From: Siphonodentalium dalli
Taxonomy: Eukaryota; Mollusca; Scaphopoda; Gadilida; Siphonodentaliidae
DNA length: 64,000 nt
Direction of reading: 5' to 3'
Assembly: GCA_032622095.1 (NCBI GenBank)
Contig: CP136067.1
Location: forward strand, 98,570,707-98,634,706
The translations under genes and the position numbers were made by a program. Under the pieces are notes generated by a model. It saw only the letters and a list, made by a program, of their open reading frames with translations. It was not told the DNA's origin and searched no databases. Shown here piece by piece: positions 56,101-61,424 of this stretch (positions are counted from its first letter, which is position 1; the number at the start of each line of letters is the position of its first letter).

Positions 56101-59100
56101 TGTCATATATCGAGTGGTGGTTGACCAATCAAATTTATCAATAAGTTTACCTTGATCAATTAGAGCACCAACAACTTTAGTGTTGTAATAATCTGGGAGG
56201 AGTCTCTCACATATCGCAGTGAGAATCCAGAAAGCTTGCTCCTCGTCAGCATACAACAGGAGCACACTCGTCACGATGTTCATCGCTTGGCAGTAACCTG
56301 TAAATAATATATTCTTAATATGTATCTCCTAATAAGTATCTTGGACACTGAACTATTGGTTATATCCTTCATGCTCTGCATGTCATAGCAAACTTTCAAA
56401 AATATTGGTACGAAATCCTTACGGTACGTTTATTCGCGCACCAGTAAATGCCTAGAGTTCTCTCGCATTCATGATTCCCAATCTGATAACGGCCAAAAAA
56501 ACTGGTCTCTTCTATTTCTTCTATCCACAAGATAAATCGTTATATTATTCACTTTCATTATACAGTAATGTCCAGTCAGTTTTTGCTCTGTGGTTTAATG
56601 AACACGCACATGGATGTAAACATTACTAAAATTTTGCGAGAATGAAAAATGTAGCAACTAGCATTTCTGCAATGAAACAGCTGCCCTTTTTCCGAGCATC
56701 ATGCTCAGAGTAATACTTCTGATTTTCGTCGGATTTTAGTCATGTATGCGGCCGTGATTTGCACTGGGTGAATGGCGATTTCGACTGGTCAAATATGTGC
56801 CAGTTGGGATGGATCAATTTGGAAGTGTAAAACCTATAAAGATATCTTTGATGGAGATATAAGAATGGTTCTCTATTAATTTCTATCGATGTAGTGGCAC
56901 GGTGGTGCAGTTGTTTGCATGCTTGACTTGTAAAATAATTGTGTGAAGCGGTGATGTGATAAAATCTTTACTCTCGGCCATTGAACATCAATCACTGCAT
57001 TCATGTTCAGCAAGCTACCTATACTACAACTGTAGTGGAATAATTAGATCGGTTAGCTCAGTTGTTTAGTGGGCCACACCTTCGACACGGTCAGGGGTTT
57101 GAATCCGACATGGTATCGGTCGGACTTTGTGTCGCCATCTGAATTCCCAGTACCATGGGCATCATGGATCGATGCCATGAACGATGCTCCAAAAATTATT
57201 TTAGGAGCAAAATAATCTTAGAAACATTGAAAATTATACTGCATACATTTCGTACCTCCGCTACTCCCATAGTGTTATGTCCAGCTGGGATGACACTGTG
57301 CTATGCACACAGTCGCACCGGGAGCCAACGCTAATCACCGCCTCATGTGCAACAATGTGCACACGTTAAAGAACACTACCATGGAGAGAAAGTCATGAGT
57401 GAACGGCAAAATTTTGTATCATCACTGAGAAAGTCCAGTGACCGAAAGCTTTAATTATAGATAAGCTATTATATATTAAATACTGATTTAACTACACAGC
57501 CCCTCTGATCATTGGGCCATTCACAAAATTCTAAATTTCAGTAAGTTCTAATTTGCGGTAATGACTCGAAATCCCGGGGTTCAAAAATAGAAACTCAATG
57601 GCAGGTGATCAGACCAACTACCATATATGTGTGTCTGAAGTTTACTGAGACTGGTGCTCACCTATATTGGGATTCCTCCACGCATACGCCGTTAAAACTC
57701 GTCTCAAAGTACATATACCGAGCTCTGACTGGAAGGCTGGATGCTCAGGTAGCGACCTGGAAATTATACAAATCATTGTTAGTCTGGTATTATGACATAA
57801 GATTAATATGATTTTCAAGGTAGAAGATCTGAATTGATAACTCCCAAAGTCATATCACAGAAACATAGAACATATCATAAAACGTTTTAGCTTTCTACGA
57901 ATTCAGCCAGACACCCAATTTTATATTTGAATGCTACTAACATAAAAAAAATAACCCAGATAGCTATCTATATATAACCACATCTGTTGATATCAGAATT
58001 ATCATAGAATGCCTTCGTTTCGTCTTAATTTATGACATAATAATTTGTGTCTAATTTGATGAATTGATTACTTAACATATTTGGATACCGGTAATAGTTT
58101 TTTAAATGCTGCTTTTCCTTTGAATATTATGCTAAACTTGACAAGCCTTGAAATAGTGGATCTGTCATTTGCAGAATGAGGTCCCCAGAGGGTGAATTTA
58201 ATGATGCTACCTCACACAGTGGGCTGGCATCACCAAACTCACCCTCTGGGGTCTTCATTCTGCTCAGTCCTCATCTTCTGGGAAGTATCTATAGTCTCAA
58301 ATTAACATTGTTTTTAGTTACTTTTTCCCTTTTGTTCAGTTTCTATATCCCCTAATTTGCTAAAGATAAAATGCATAATCGAGGTGACTAATGGGTAAAC
58401 ATCACCAACTTCAACTGGGGAACTTCAGTCTGATCCTAGGTCTCCCATAGCAGTTGAAGCCTAAAAAGAATTAGATTCATAAAGGGTGAATTTAGTTATG
58501 CTAGCCCACTGTGCAGAATAACATCACAAAATCCCGCCTCTGGAGATCTCATTCTGCAATGTAAGACATTATTTCAAGGCTTGAAACTTGAAATGACAAA
58601 ATAAATTTTTTTGCCTTGAAAAGGACATTTGTCAGTTTGACAACATATAGCTATGATAAACTGAGGCTGACATTATGTTGTTGTTGATTTTGTGCCTCTT
58701 AACCACCATGGTACCCCCATGGTAACATAATTTTGTCACCATAGTATTGATGACGGACCTGTGTAGGTCTCTTTCTATCTCCTCTGTGGCAATCGTAGAT
58801 TTACCCATACACTGCTTCAGAGCGTCTTCATAGTAACCCGTTTTATTAGCCATCTGAAAACAGATACAACATCGGTGATTCATACAAGGCCAAATAAAAA
58901 ACATTATTTGAGTCCCAGACACCGCCACATTGAAATAAGTGGCCTGAATTGGACATTTTACTTCGATCAAAAATACAAAAATACAACAAAAAAATTCAAA
59001 ATTATTTTGGTATGTCCACATGTATTGAGCATTGATTGCAAAATACATGAACTCTCAACATATCTCTGTGTTTAAATGTGTGAAGATTGACTATCATGTA

Positions 59101-61381
59101 TACATATAATGACATAGAACATAAAGTGGATGACTACATTGAAGAAAATGTTTAGCTGATCATCATAGTCTGGTGTACTTATTGTAACTCCAGAACAATG
59201 GAAAGGTAGTGAAGGAAATTTAGGATCACATCTTACAATGGAGAGGTGTCAATTTATAGACGAGGGAAGGTATCATAATCCATCCATCTGTACAAGAAAT
59301 GTTTCAATTGGACAGATGAACAGATAGACAGAGTAATGGACATCGCTCATTTCTAGTCTTTTCGGAGGACAAAAATTTGCCTTTACAGTCCAATTTTGAC
59401 AAACAATCACCAAAATATTATTAAATGAAAGTGTCAATGACACTGTAGCTCAACTTGGAAAGGGAATAATTTAATGTATTACAGTCAATGGAGCGATTAG
59501 GAATGTGGAAAGTTGAATGTCTAATACTAGTTTATAGACATGAAGAGAAAAGTAAAATCCAAGATGGCTGCTGGCGGCCATGTTTTCGGCCGATTGATCC
59601 CAAAATGACCTGTAGCCCGTGCTAAAGGATTTAGTCATACAAAGATGGCTGCTGGCGGCCATGTTTTTCGGCCGAATGATCCCAAAATGACTCGTTCCCA
59701 TCTACATGTCATTGTTAACATCCATGACAAATTTTATGATGATCAGACTAAAGGTACGACCTGCAGCCCGTGCTAAAGAATTTAGTCATACAAAGAGTAA
59801 AATCCAAGATGGCTGCTGGCGGCCATGTTTTTTGGCCGAATGACCCCAAAATTACTCGTTCCCATCTACATGTCAATATTATCATCCATGACAAATTTCA
59901 TGATGATCAGACGAACAGTACGACCTGTGGCCCGTGCTAATGGTTTAAATTTTGAAATCCAAGATAGCTGCTGGCGGCCATGTTTTTTGTCCGAATGATC
60001 CCAAAATGACTCGTTCCCATCTACATTCCAATTTCAACAGCCATGACAATTTTATGATGATCAGACTAAAGGTACGACCTGTAGCCCGTGCTAAAGGATT
60101 TAGTCATACAAAGAGTAAAATCCAAGATGGCTGCTGGTGGCCATGTTTTTGGGCCGAATGACCCCAAAATGACTCGTTCCCATCTACATGTCATTATTAA
60201 CATTCATGACAAATTTCATGATGATCAGACTAAAGGTACGACCTGTAGCCCGTGCTAAAGAATTTAGTCATACAAAGAGTAAATCCAAGATGGCTGCTGG
60301 CGACCATGGTTTTGGGCCGAATGACCCCAAAATTACTCGTTCCCATCTACATGTCAATATTAACATGACAAATTTCAGGATGATCAGACAAACAGTACGG
60401 CCTGTAGCCCGTGCTAATGGATTGAATTTTGAAATTCAAGATGGCCACTGGCGGCCATGTTTTTTTTCCGAATGACCCCAAAATTAATCATTCTGGTCTA
60501 AATGTTGATGTCAACAGCTATGACAAATTTCATAATGATCCGACCAAAGGTACGACCTGTAGCCTGCATTGTTGATGCCTTGCGTACACACGTACACACG
60601 GACGACAAAGCCATGGCAATAGCTCAAACTTTACAAAGTAAAGTTGAGCTAAAAATAATATCTTTTTTAAAACATGTACTGTCATCTGTAGGATATGAAA
60701 CCTAAATGATTAATTATAAATTTCCTAGTTAAAACTATGAAAACACTAAGTTCAAAGTAAAAAATGGTCCGTAACTCAGTTTAAAATGGGCGGACGGGAC
60801 CCACAATCTAACTTGATCGTTATTTTATGGTGGTGAACATACATACCAAATTTTCATTCTATTTATTTAACATTATATAAAGTCAACAACAGGAAATGAA
60901 AATTGAGCCCAGATTTCAACAAAGGGTCATAACTCTGGTTAAAAATAGGCTGTTGGACCACAAAATAGAACTGGACCTTTATTTTATGGTGGTGAACATA
61001 CATACCATATTTCATATGGCTTAGTTCAATAGAACTAAAGTTAACATCTGGAAACGAAATATGAAGGGACAGATGGACGATGGACCAAAAATATAATACG
61101 TCCCATTTTTTGAAACAAGCGTAAAAAACATTTAAAACAAATCTCATTCATAGCACCCGAGAACAGTAGCCAAGCCTCCCCTCTGTTTATGTCTGGAATT
61201 CCTTTGTTAATATATCTGCTCCGACAGAAAGACGGACGGACAGAACATGGGGGTATAAAACGAGTAACAAACCTCATTCATAGCACCAGAGAACAGTAGC
61301 CAAGCCTCCCCTCTGTACAAGTCAGGAATTCCTTTAATAATAAGCTCCTGTGTTTTGTGTGTTCTGTACATACTTACACCC
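37523..61381 (-). CDS. TBC1D9/TBC1D9B-like Rab GTPase-activating protein, fifteen C-terminal exons
   Basis: Joined exons 61381-61273, 58853-58759, 57756-57662, 56297-56151, 55712-55601, 55118-55058, 53504-53319, 49755-49645, 48261-48163, 47860-47669, 42715-42544, 42037-41984, 40315-40031, 39562-39462 and 38131-37523 give 808 residues and a stop, all phases matching. The TBC domain opens with [20 protein letters not shown]. The catalytic arginine finger (IERDLHR) and glutamine finger (GYCQAMN) of Rab GAPs are both present, and both lie at exon junctions. Then come an EF-hand loop ([12 protein letters not shown]), a lineage-variable region and the conserved tail ([31 protein letters not shown]). 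Human TBC1D9 and TBC1D9B are about 1,250 residues; the N-terminal GRAM domains are not in the window. Whether it is the orthologue of one vertebrate paralogue or of both cannot be told. Four exons have copied edges in their downstream introns. Confidence 0.92.
38390..38825. repeat. Tandem repeat, unit about 62 bp, six to seven copies
   Basis: Units contain AACACGGATAACAGATCATG, TCATCACAACAGACCAATGC and AATGCACCCGTGTG. It lies in the last intron of the TBC1D9-like gene. The central three units are the most alike. Confidence 0.85.
38838..39280. mobile_element. TTAA MITE (CCCTTTCTATACTAAAT type) split by a second TTAA MITE
   Basis: Left part (38838-38916) has CTATACTAAATTCTCATGGA and TTGTTTGTTGAACTTA; the right part after 39189 continues with CTGAACATTTCCCACC and TCCTTCTGCACC. 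Between them, at a TTAA, sits the element 38921-39185. Confidence 0.7.
38921..39185. mobile_element. TTAA MITE, CCCTTTCATGA type, nested
   Basis: TTAA 38917-38920 and TTAA 39186-39189 flank ends CCCTTTCATGAAGAGAGTCG and CTCCAGTCATGAAACGG; two hairpins inside. Confidence 0.85.
39287..39419. mobile_element. TA palindromic MITE with most of the left arm lost
   Basis: CAGTAATGCCCTAAGTAATC on the left, a complete right arm ending GGGCATTACTG, TA on both flanks. Confidence 0.82.
39462..39562 (-). CDS. TBC1D9-like exon (101 nt)
   Basis: Acceptor TTTCATTTTCAG, donor GTAATC. Reads [20 protein letters not shown] then [13 protein letters not shown]; human has a KEKEAQKETIKDLPKMNQ stretch directly before EQFIELC. 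Phases fit both neighbours. Confidence 0.82.
39804..39949. mobile_element. TTAA MITE, CCCTTTCATGA type, internally deleted
   Basis: CCCTTTCATGACGGGAGTCA to GCTCCAGTCATGGAAGGG with TTAA at 39950-39953 and GTAA on the left; only one short hairpin remains. Confidence 0.8.
40031..40315 (-). CDS. TBC1D9-like exon encoding 11-residue amphipathic repeats
   Basis: Acceptor TATTTCATAG, donor GTATGA, 285 nt. After LPFPENPF the sequence has five DGI-like marks (SVDGI, VIDGI, VVDGI, VTHGI, IVGGF) at spacings of 22, 11, 11 and 11 residues, with V/I/A on one face and K/E/T/N/S on the other, then an acidic [15 protein letters not shown] end. Eleven-residue amphipathic repeats of this kind occur in apolipoproteins, synucleins and perilipins, where they lie on membranes or lipid droplets. 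I recall no such segment in human TBC1D9 or TBC1D9B. The membrane role is inference. Confidence 0.8.
40390..40492. mobile_element. TA palindromic MITE, one arm
   Basis: TA then CAGTAATGCACTAAGTAATG through CATTCATCGGAAAGCC; no second arm. Confidence 0.72.
40725..40862. mobile_element. hAT-like MITE, left end only
   Basis: AACCTGAGTTTAGAGTGCCT then GAATGAGGTCCCCAGAGGG; breaks off near CCCGCATATGC, then has an interior ATTGTGATGTACACCC block also found at 11420 and 33190. Confidence 0.65.
40865..41245. repeat. Dispersed repeat with GGAGTTGATTAC blocks
   Basis: Two blocks share AATATATNGGNAACA, GAGGAGTTGATTACA and ATGAAGGTACCC-type words; the same words build the array at 52230-53015. Ends in AGACAGACAGAAG. 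Non-coding. Confidence 0.65.
41250..41980. other. Intron, nothing recognised
   Basis: A short duplication (CCAAATTTACCAGACAATGAAAT at about 41357 and 41805, quoted here as two overlapping words CCAAATTTACCAG and CAGACAATGAAAT) is the only structure noted. Confidence 0.4.
41984..42037 (-). CDS. TBC1D9-like exon (54 nt, acidic)
   Basis: Acceptor TTAATATTTCAG, donor GTAAAA. Reads [17 protein letters not shown]; human TBC1D9 has SAFEATQYFFEDITPE in the same place. Split codons at both edges join as Asp. Confidence 0.8.
42075..42425. mobile_element. hAT-like foldback MITE, right end lost
   Basis: CAAGCCTGTAAATAGTGTGT opens it; it has a CCCAAGAT duplication in the first block (GTCCCCAAGATCCCCAGAGG) and a long interior; it ends near CACAGAGGGTGAATTTAGTG. 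Confidence 0.72.
42544..42715 (-). CDS. TBC1D9-like EF-hand exon
   Basis: Acceptor CATTTTTAG, donor [26 protein letters not shown] holds a canonical 12-residue EF loop (D1, N3, D5, E12), followed by [20 protein letters not shown]; human TBC1D9B has RLLDENKDSLINFKEF and HGDLTEKLKVLYKLHLPPAL. The upstream junction restores F-R-L-L-D. Confidence 0.94.
45170..45245 (-). repeat. tRNA-like SINE-type segment
   Basis: On the minus strand GTAGCCGAGTGGTTAGGCC is a good Pol III A box (Ser/Leu tRNA type), continued by ATCGGACTGCAAACC. The B box is not intact. Probably a SINE remnant inside the 4.7-kb block. Confidence 0.45.
46525..47115. repeat. Direct duplication, two diverged copies ~390 bp apart
   Basis: GAAGCCGTCAGAAGCCGAAAGTAAGTCACC (here seen as AGCCGTCAGA and GCCGAAAGTAAGTCACC) near 46526 recurs near 46924; both continue with TTTCGTGATAC, CACGTGGT and CATATCCAAATGTGCAT. 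Confidence 0.75.
47669..47860 (-). CDS. TBC1D9-like exon (192 nt, YRIDF block)
   Basis: Acceptor GTTATCTTTACAG, donor GTGAGT. Reads [40 protein letters not shown] and [19 protein letters not shown]; human proteins have LPYLEQYRIDF and PWACGSH at these places. Exactly 64 codons. Confidence 0.93.
48062..48150. mobile_element. TTAA MITE end, CCCTTTCTATACTAAAT type
   Basis: TTAA then CCCTTTCTACACTAAATACT, GACGAGTAGTT and TTGAACTTACTATCTGAATG, ending just before the exon at 48163. No right end. Confidence 0.6.
48163..48261 (-). CDS. TBC1D9-like exon (99 nt)
   Basis: Acceptor TTTTCTTTTACAG, donor GTAATC. Reads [20 protein letters not shown] then [13 protein letters not shown]; human has TLEDTTKRNVVRTI and ELEELYALFK. 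Phase 0 at both ends. Confidence 0.93.
48498..48652. repeat. Palindromic MITE with AATAAATAG ends
   Basis: Arms ATAAATAGAGTAATCAATTA, TTCCGAGAATTACG and AATTCACTCGAGGCGAGAGA are inverted on the right, with a centre TTTAGGTAACCGATGTTTAGG. One of three elements with this AATAAATAG/CTATTTATTAC end type in the window. Confidence 0.78.
48848..49008. repeat. Palindromic MITE with CTATTTATTAC end
   Basis: AGAATAATCACTTGATTGAA with GTGAAATAATTCATTCGAGG on the left face CATGAATGATTTCACATCAC and TTCAATCAAGTGATTATTCA on the right. Confidence 0.7.
49040..49500. repeat. Dispersed repeat of the CAACAAGAGGT... type, diverged
   Basis: AACAACAAGAGGTACGCATC opens it; two ATCAGATAATGTGAG-like blocks and a final TGGATGGACAGATGGATGGA tract follow. 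Its layout resembles the 15749 repeat. Confidence 0.45.
49645..49755 (-). CDS. TBC1D9-like exon (111 nt)
   Basis: Acceptor TTATTTTTGCAG, donor GTAAAT. Reads [20 protein letters not shown] then [17 protein letters not shown]; human has VSYEKFSSLRAEDIEQMRFK and QRLKVIQ. 37 codons, phase 0. Confidence 0.93.
49791..50928. mobile_element. Candidate pogo/Tigger-like non-autonomous element
   Basis: The right end inverted reads CAGTAAAACCTCTCTAAACC then GAACACCCTTTGGACCGG, followed by TA; the left end AGTTAAACCTGTCCAAACCA is a diverged match. CAGTARAACCTC ends with TA targets are typical of the pogo/Tigger group. No transposase frame was seen inside. Confidence 0.55.
50940..51225. other. Intron, nothing recognised
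   Basis: AT-rich unique-looking sequence before the minisatellite. Confidence 0.4.
51230..51835. repeat. Minisatellite, unit about 31-33 bp, about 18 copies
   Basis: Units read GGCATTTATCTTCCAYGATG followed by ATCRTCATGCAT or ATCRTCAGGGAC. The two unit ends alternate irregularly. Confidence 0.9.
52230..53015. repeat. Tandem repeat, unit about 180 bp, four to five copies
   Basis: Units share TAGATGTTGCAAATCACCAA, CATGTTAGGAACAATATCCC, AGAGTTTCAAATCTCTACAT, TGTAGGAGGAGTTGATTACA and CATGAAGGTACCCAATCTCA, and are separated by AAAATATGGAAAAAATTATA. Ends in a GGACGGACGGACGG run. A long open frame across it is only a by-product of the array. Confidence 0.88.
53093..53318 (-). repeat. Two extra copies of a TBC1D9-like exon 3' edge with donor
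   Basis: A 109-bp unit occurs three times; donor GTTAGTT sites sit at 53099, 53208 and 53317. Each copy contains CACAATGTCRTCYGGTCCAT-type exon sequence, and the two extra copies also have CTTTGCTTTATGCATACAA and intron-like TGTGTGGGTCCA. The exon copy proper is the one at 53319. Confidence 0.88.
53319..53504 (-). CDS. TBC1D9-like exon (186 nt)
   Basis: Acceptor GTGTATTTTGCAG, donor GTTAGT. Reads [20 protein letters not shown] then [20 protein letters not shown]; human has VIFQLALAVLDANVDKLLNC and KDDGEAMTVLGRYLDSVTNK. The 3' third ([15 protein letters not shown]) is less conserved and is the part copied downstream, so the authentic donor among the three cannot be fixed from sequence alone. 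Confidence 0.88.
53505..54130. other. Intron with short acceptor-side repeats
   Basis: CAATTTGGAATATGACCTGC-type words (the acceptor side of the adjacent exon) recur at about 53516, 53546 and 53586, a small tandem expansion of the exon's 5' edge. The rest is unclassified. Confidence 0.6.
54137..54287. repeat. Palindromic MITE with GTAATAAATAG ends
   Basis: GTAATAAATAGAATATACAA, CTCGTCCCAGCAG and AAATTAGGTC on the left face GGACCTAATTT, CTGGGGACTTGTTG and CTCTATTTATTAC on the right. Confidence 0.72.
54538..54980. mobile_element. TTAA MITE with CCCTTTCATGA ends and an expanded AT-rich interior
   Basis: TTAA 54534-54537 and TTAA 54981-54984 flank CCCTTTCATGATGGGAGCTT and GCTCCCGTCATCAAATGG. 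Its hairpin loop (GAGTTTACCATAGTTCGCC) and the linker TTGTTAAAGAATGTAAGAAA belong to the other family (CCCTTTACCCAACA). The linker is repeated about six times. Confidence 0.8.
55058..55118 (-). CDS. TBC1D9-like exon (61 nt)
   Basis: Acceptor TTATTATTATAG, donor GTAAGT. Reads [20 protein letters not shown]; human has VMPFESAVVIVDCFFYEGIK. The leading T completes Ser with the upstream AG. Confidence 0.93.
55429..55600 (-). repeat. Two extra copies of a TBC1D9-like exon 3' edge with donor
   Basis: A 74-76 bp unit holding ~59 nt of exon (reading [17 protein letters not shown]) plus GTAAGTACACTTCATTAGAT occurs at 55429-55502 and 55503-55578, before the functional edge ending at 55601. All three have a perfect CAG|GTAAGT donor. 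Confidence 0.93.
55601..55712 (-). CDS. TBC1D9-like exon (112 nt)
   Basis: Acceptor CCACTTGCAG, donor GTAAGT. Reads [20 protein letters not shown] then [16 protein letters not shown]; human has IFEELTRDFLPQLSEKMQDL and [13 protein letters not shown]. Only this copy has the 5' part. Confidence 0.95.
55892..56038. mobile_element. hAT-like MITE, compact copy with exact 8-bp target duplication
   Basis: 147-bp foldback, ends CAAGCCTGAGTTTAGTGTG and CACACTAAACTCAGGCTTG, flanked by GAGTTTAC at 55884-55891 and 56039-56046. High arm identity suggests it is young. Confidence 0.92.
56041..56150 (-). repeat. Extra copy of a TBC1D9-like exon 3' edge with donor
   Basis: TTTACCTTGATGAATTAGAG, CCAACAACTTTAGTGTTGTA and ATAATCTGGGAGGAGTCTGT repeat the last ~75 nt of the 56151 exon; the unit is 104 bp (GTTTACC at 56041 and 56145). 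The copy has diverged at several places. Confidence 0.9.
56151..56297 (-). CDS. TBC1D9-like exon with the glutamine finger
   Basis: Acceptor TATTTACAG, donor GTAAAC. Reads [40 protein letters not shown] and VVGALIDQ, close to human. YCQ carries the catalytic Gln of TBC Rab GAPs; the Gly before it is split across the junction. Confidence 0.96.
56885..57450 (+). repeat. tRNA-derived SINE-like sequence
   Basis: 57049-57105 reads GGTTAGCTCAGTTGTTTAGT (A box) and GGGTTTGAATCCGA (B box) at tRNA spacing. A body with GTGCACACGTTAAAGAACAC at 57357-57376 follows; a related GCGCGTTAAAGAAAGC word occurs inverted near 46135. A poorer A-box-like GGCACGGTGGTGCAGTTG lies at 56893. Not a functional tRNA: the acceptor stem does not pair. 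Confidence 0.6.
57662..57756 (-). CDS. TBC1D9-like exon (95 nt)
   Basis: Acceptor ATTTCCAG, donor GTGAGC. Reads [20 protein letters not shown] then [11 protein letters not shown]; human has MPEHPAFQNELGIAALRRVL and AYAFRNPTIG. The first base completes the catalytic Arg codon from the upstream exon. Confidence 0.94.
58142..58583. mobile_element. hAT-like MITE, full-length reference copy with exact 8-bp target duplication
   Basis: 442 bp, ends CAAGCCTTGAAATAGTGG and CATTATTTCAAGGCTTG, flanked by AAACTTGA at 58134-58141 and 58584-58591. The long interior (TCTATATCCCCTAATTTGC) is shared with copies at 2484, 10180, 31421 and 42075. Confidence 0.92.
58759..58853 (-). CDS. TBC1D9-like exon ending in the arginine finger
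   Basis: Acceptor TGTTTTCAG, donor GTCCGT. Reads [20 protein letters not shown] then [12 protein letters not shown]; human has HPGYYAELVEKSTGKYSLAT and [10 protein letters not shown]. The IxxDxxR arginine finger codon is split by the intron. Confidence 0.95.
58870..59425. other. Intron, a diverged dispersed repeat only
   Basis: A GACAGATGAACAGATAGACA tract near 59310 resembles the tail of the repeats at 12560 and 49040. Nothing else is recognised. Confidence 0.4.
59430..60660 (-). repeat. Satellite-bearing repeat, inverted copy, unit about 160 bp, about 6 copies
   Basis: Same unit words as 27184-29780 on the opposite strand. Left flank GACACTGTAGCTCAACTTGG and CTAATACTAGTTTATAGACA match the other copy's right flank. 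The far end, lost in the gap at the other copy, is seen here: TTGCGTACACACGTACACAC, GGACGACAAAGCCATGGCAA and TAGCTCAAACTTTACAAAGT. Confidence 0.92.
60700..61135. repeat. Two-copy block with TTATTTTATGGTGGTGAACA
   Basis: GATCGTTATTTTATGGTGGTGAACATACATACCA near 60818 and a similar block near 60968 (both read here through TTATTTTATGGTGGTGAACA) are about 150 bp apart, each preceded by a GGGCCATAACT-like word. Non-coding. Confidence 0.6.
61140..61270 (-). repeat. Extra copy of a TBC1D9-like exon 3' edge with donor
   Basis: CTCATTCATAGCACCCGAGA, ACAGTAGCCAAGCCTCCCCT and GGAATTCCTTT repeat the 3' part of the 61273 exon (reading [20 protein letters not shown]) about 127 bp downstream in the gene, with a GATTTGTT donor-like end. 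It continues into a GACGGACGGACAGA tract. Confidence 0.88.
61273..61381 (-). CDS. TBC1D9-like exon opening the TBC domain
   Basis: Acceptor CAATTTGCCAG, donor GTTTGT. Reads [20 protein letters not shown] then [16 protein letters not shown]; human TBC1D9B has ELVLKGIPESLRGELWLLFS. The Arg-Gly-Glu-x-Trp motif marks the start of TBC domains. It starts in phase 1, so further exons exist upstream, beyond the minisatellite. Confidence 0.94.
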
Positions 61382-61424
61382 CTGGCAAATTGAAAAAAGT
61401 CAAGACATAAATGTAAAGCATTAA

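Noticed and set aside
57049-57120. Possible functional tRNA gene
   Set aside because: A and B boxes are present, but the acceptor stem does not pair and a SINE-type body follows.
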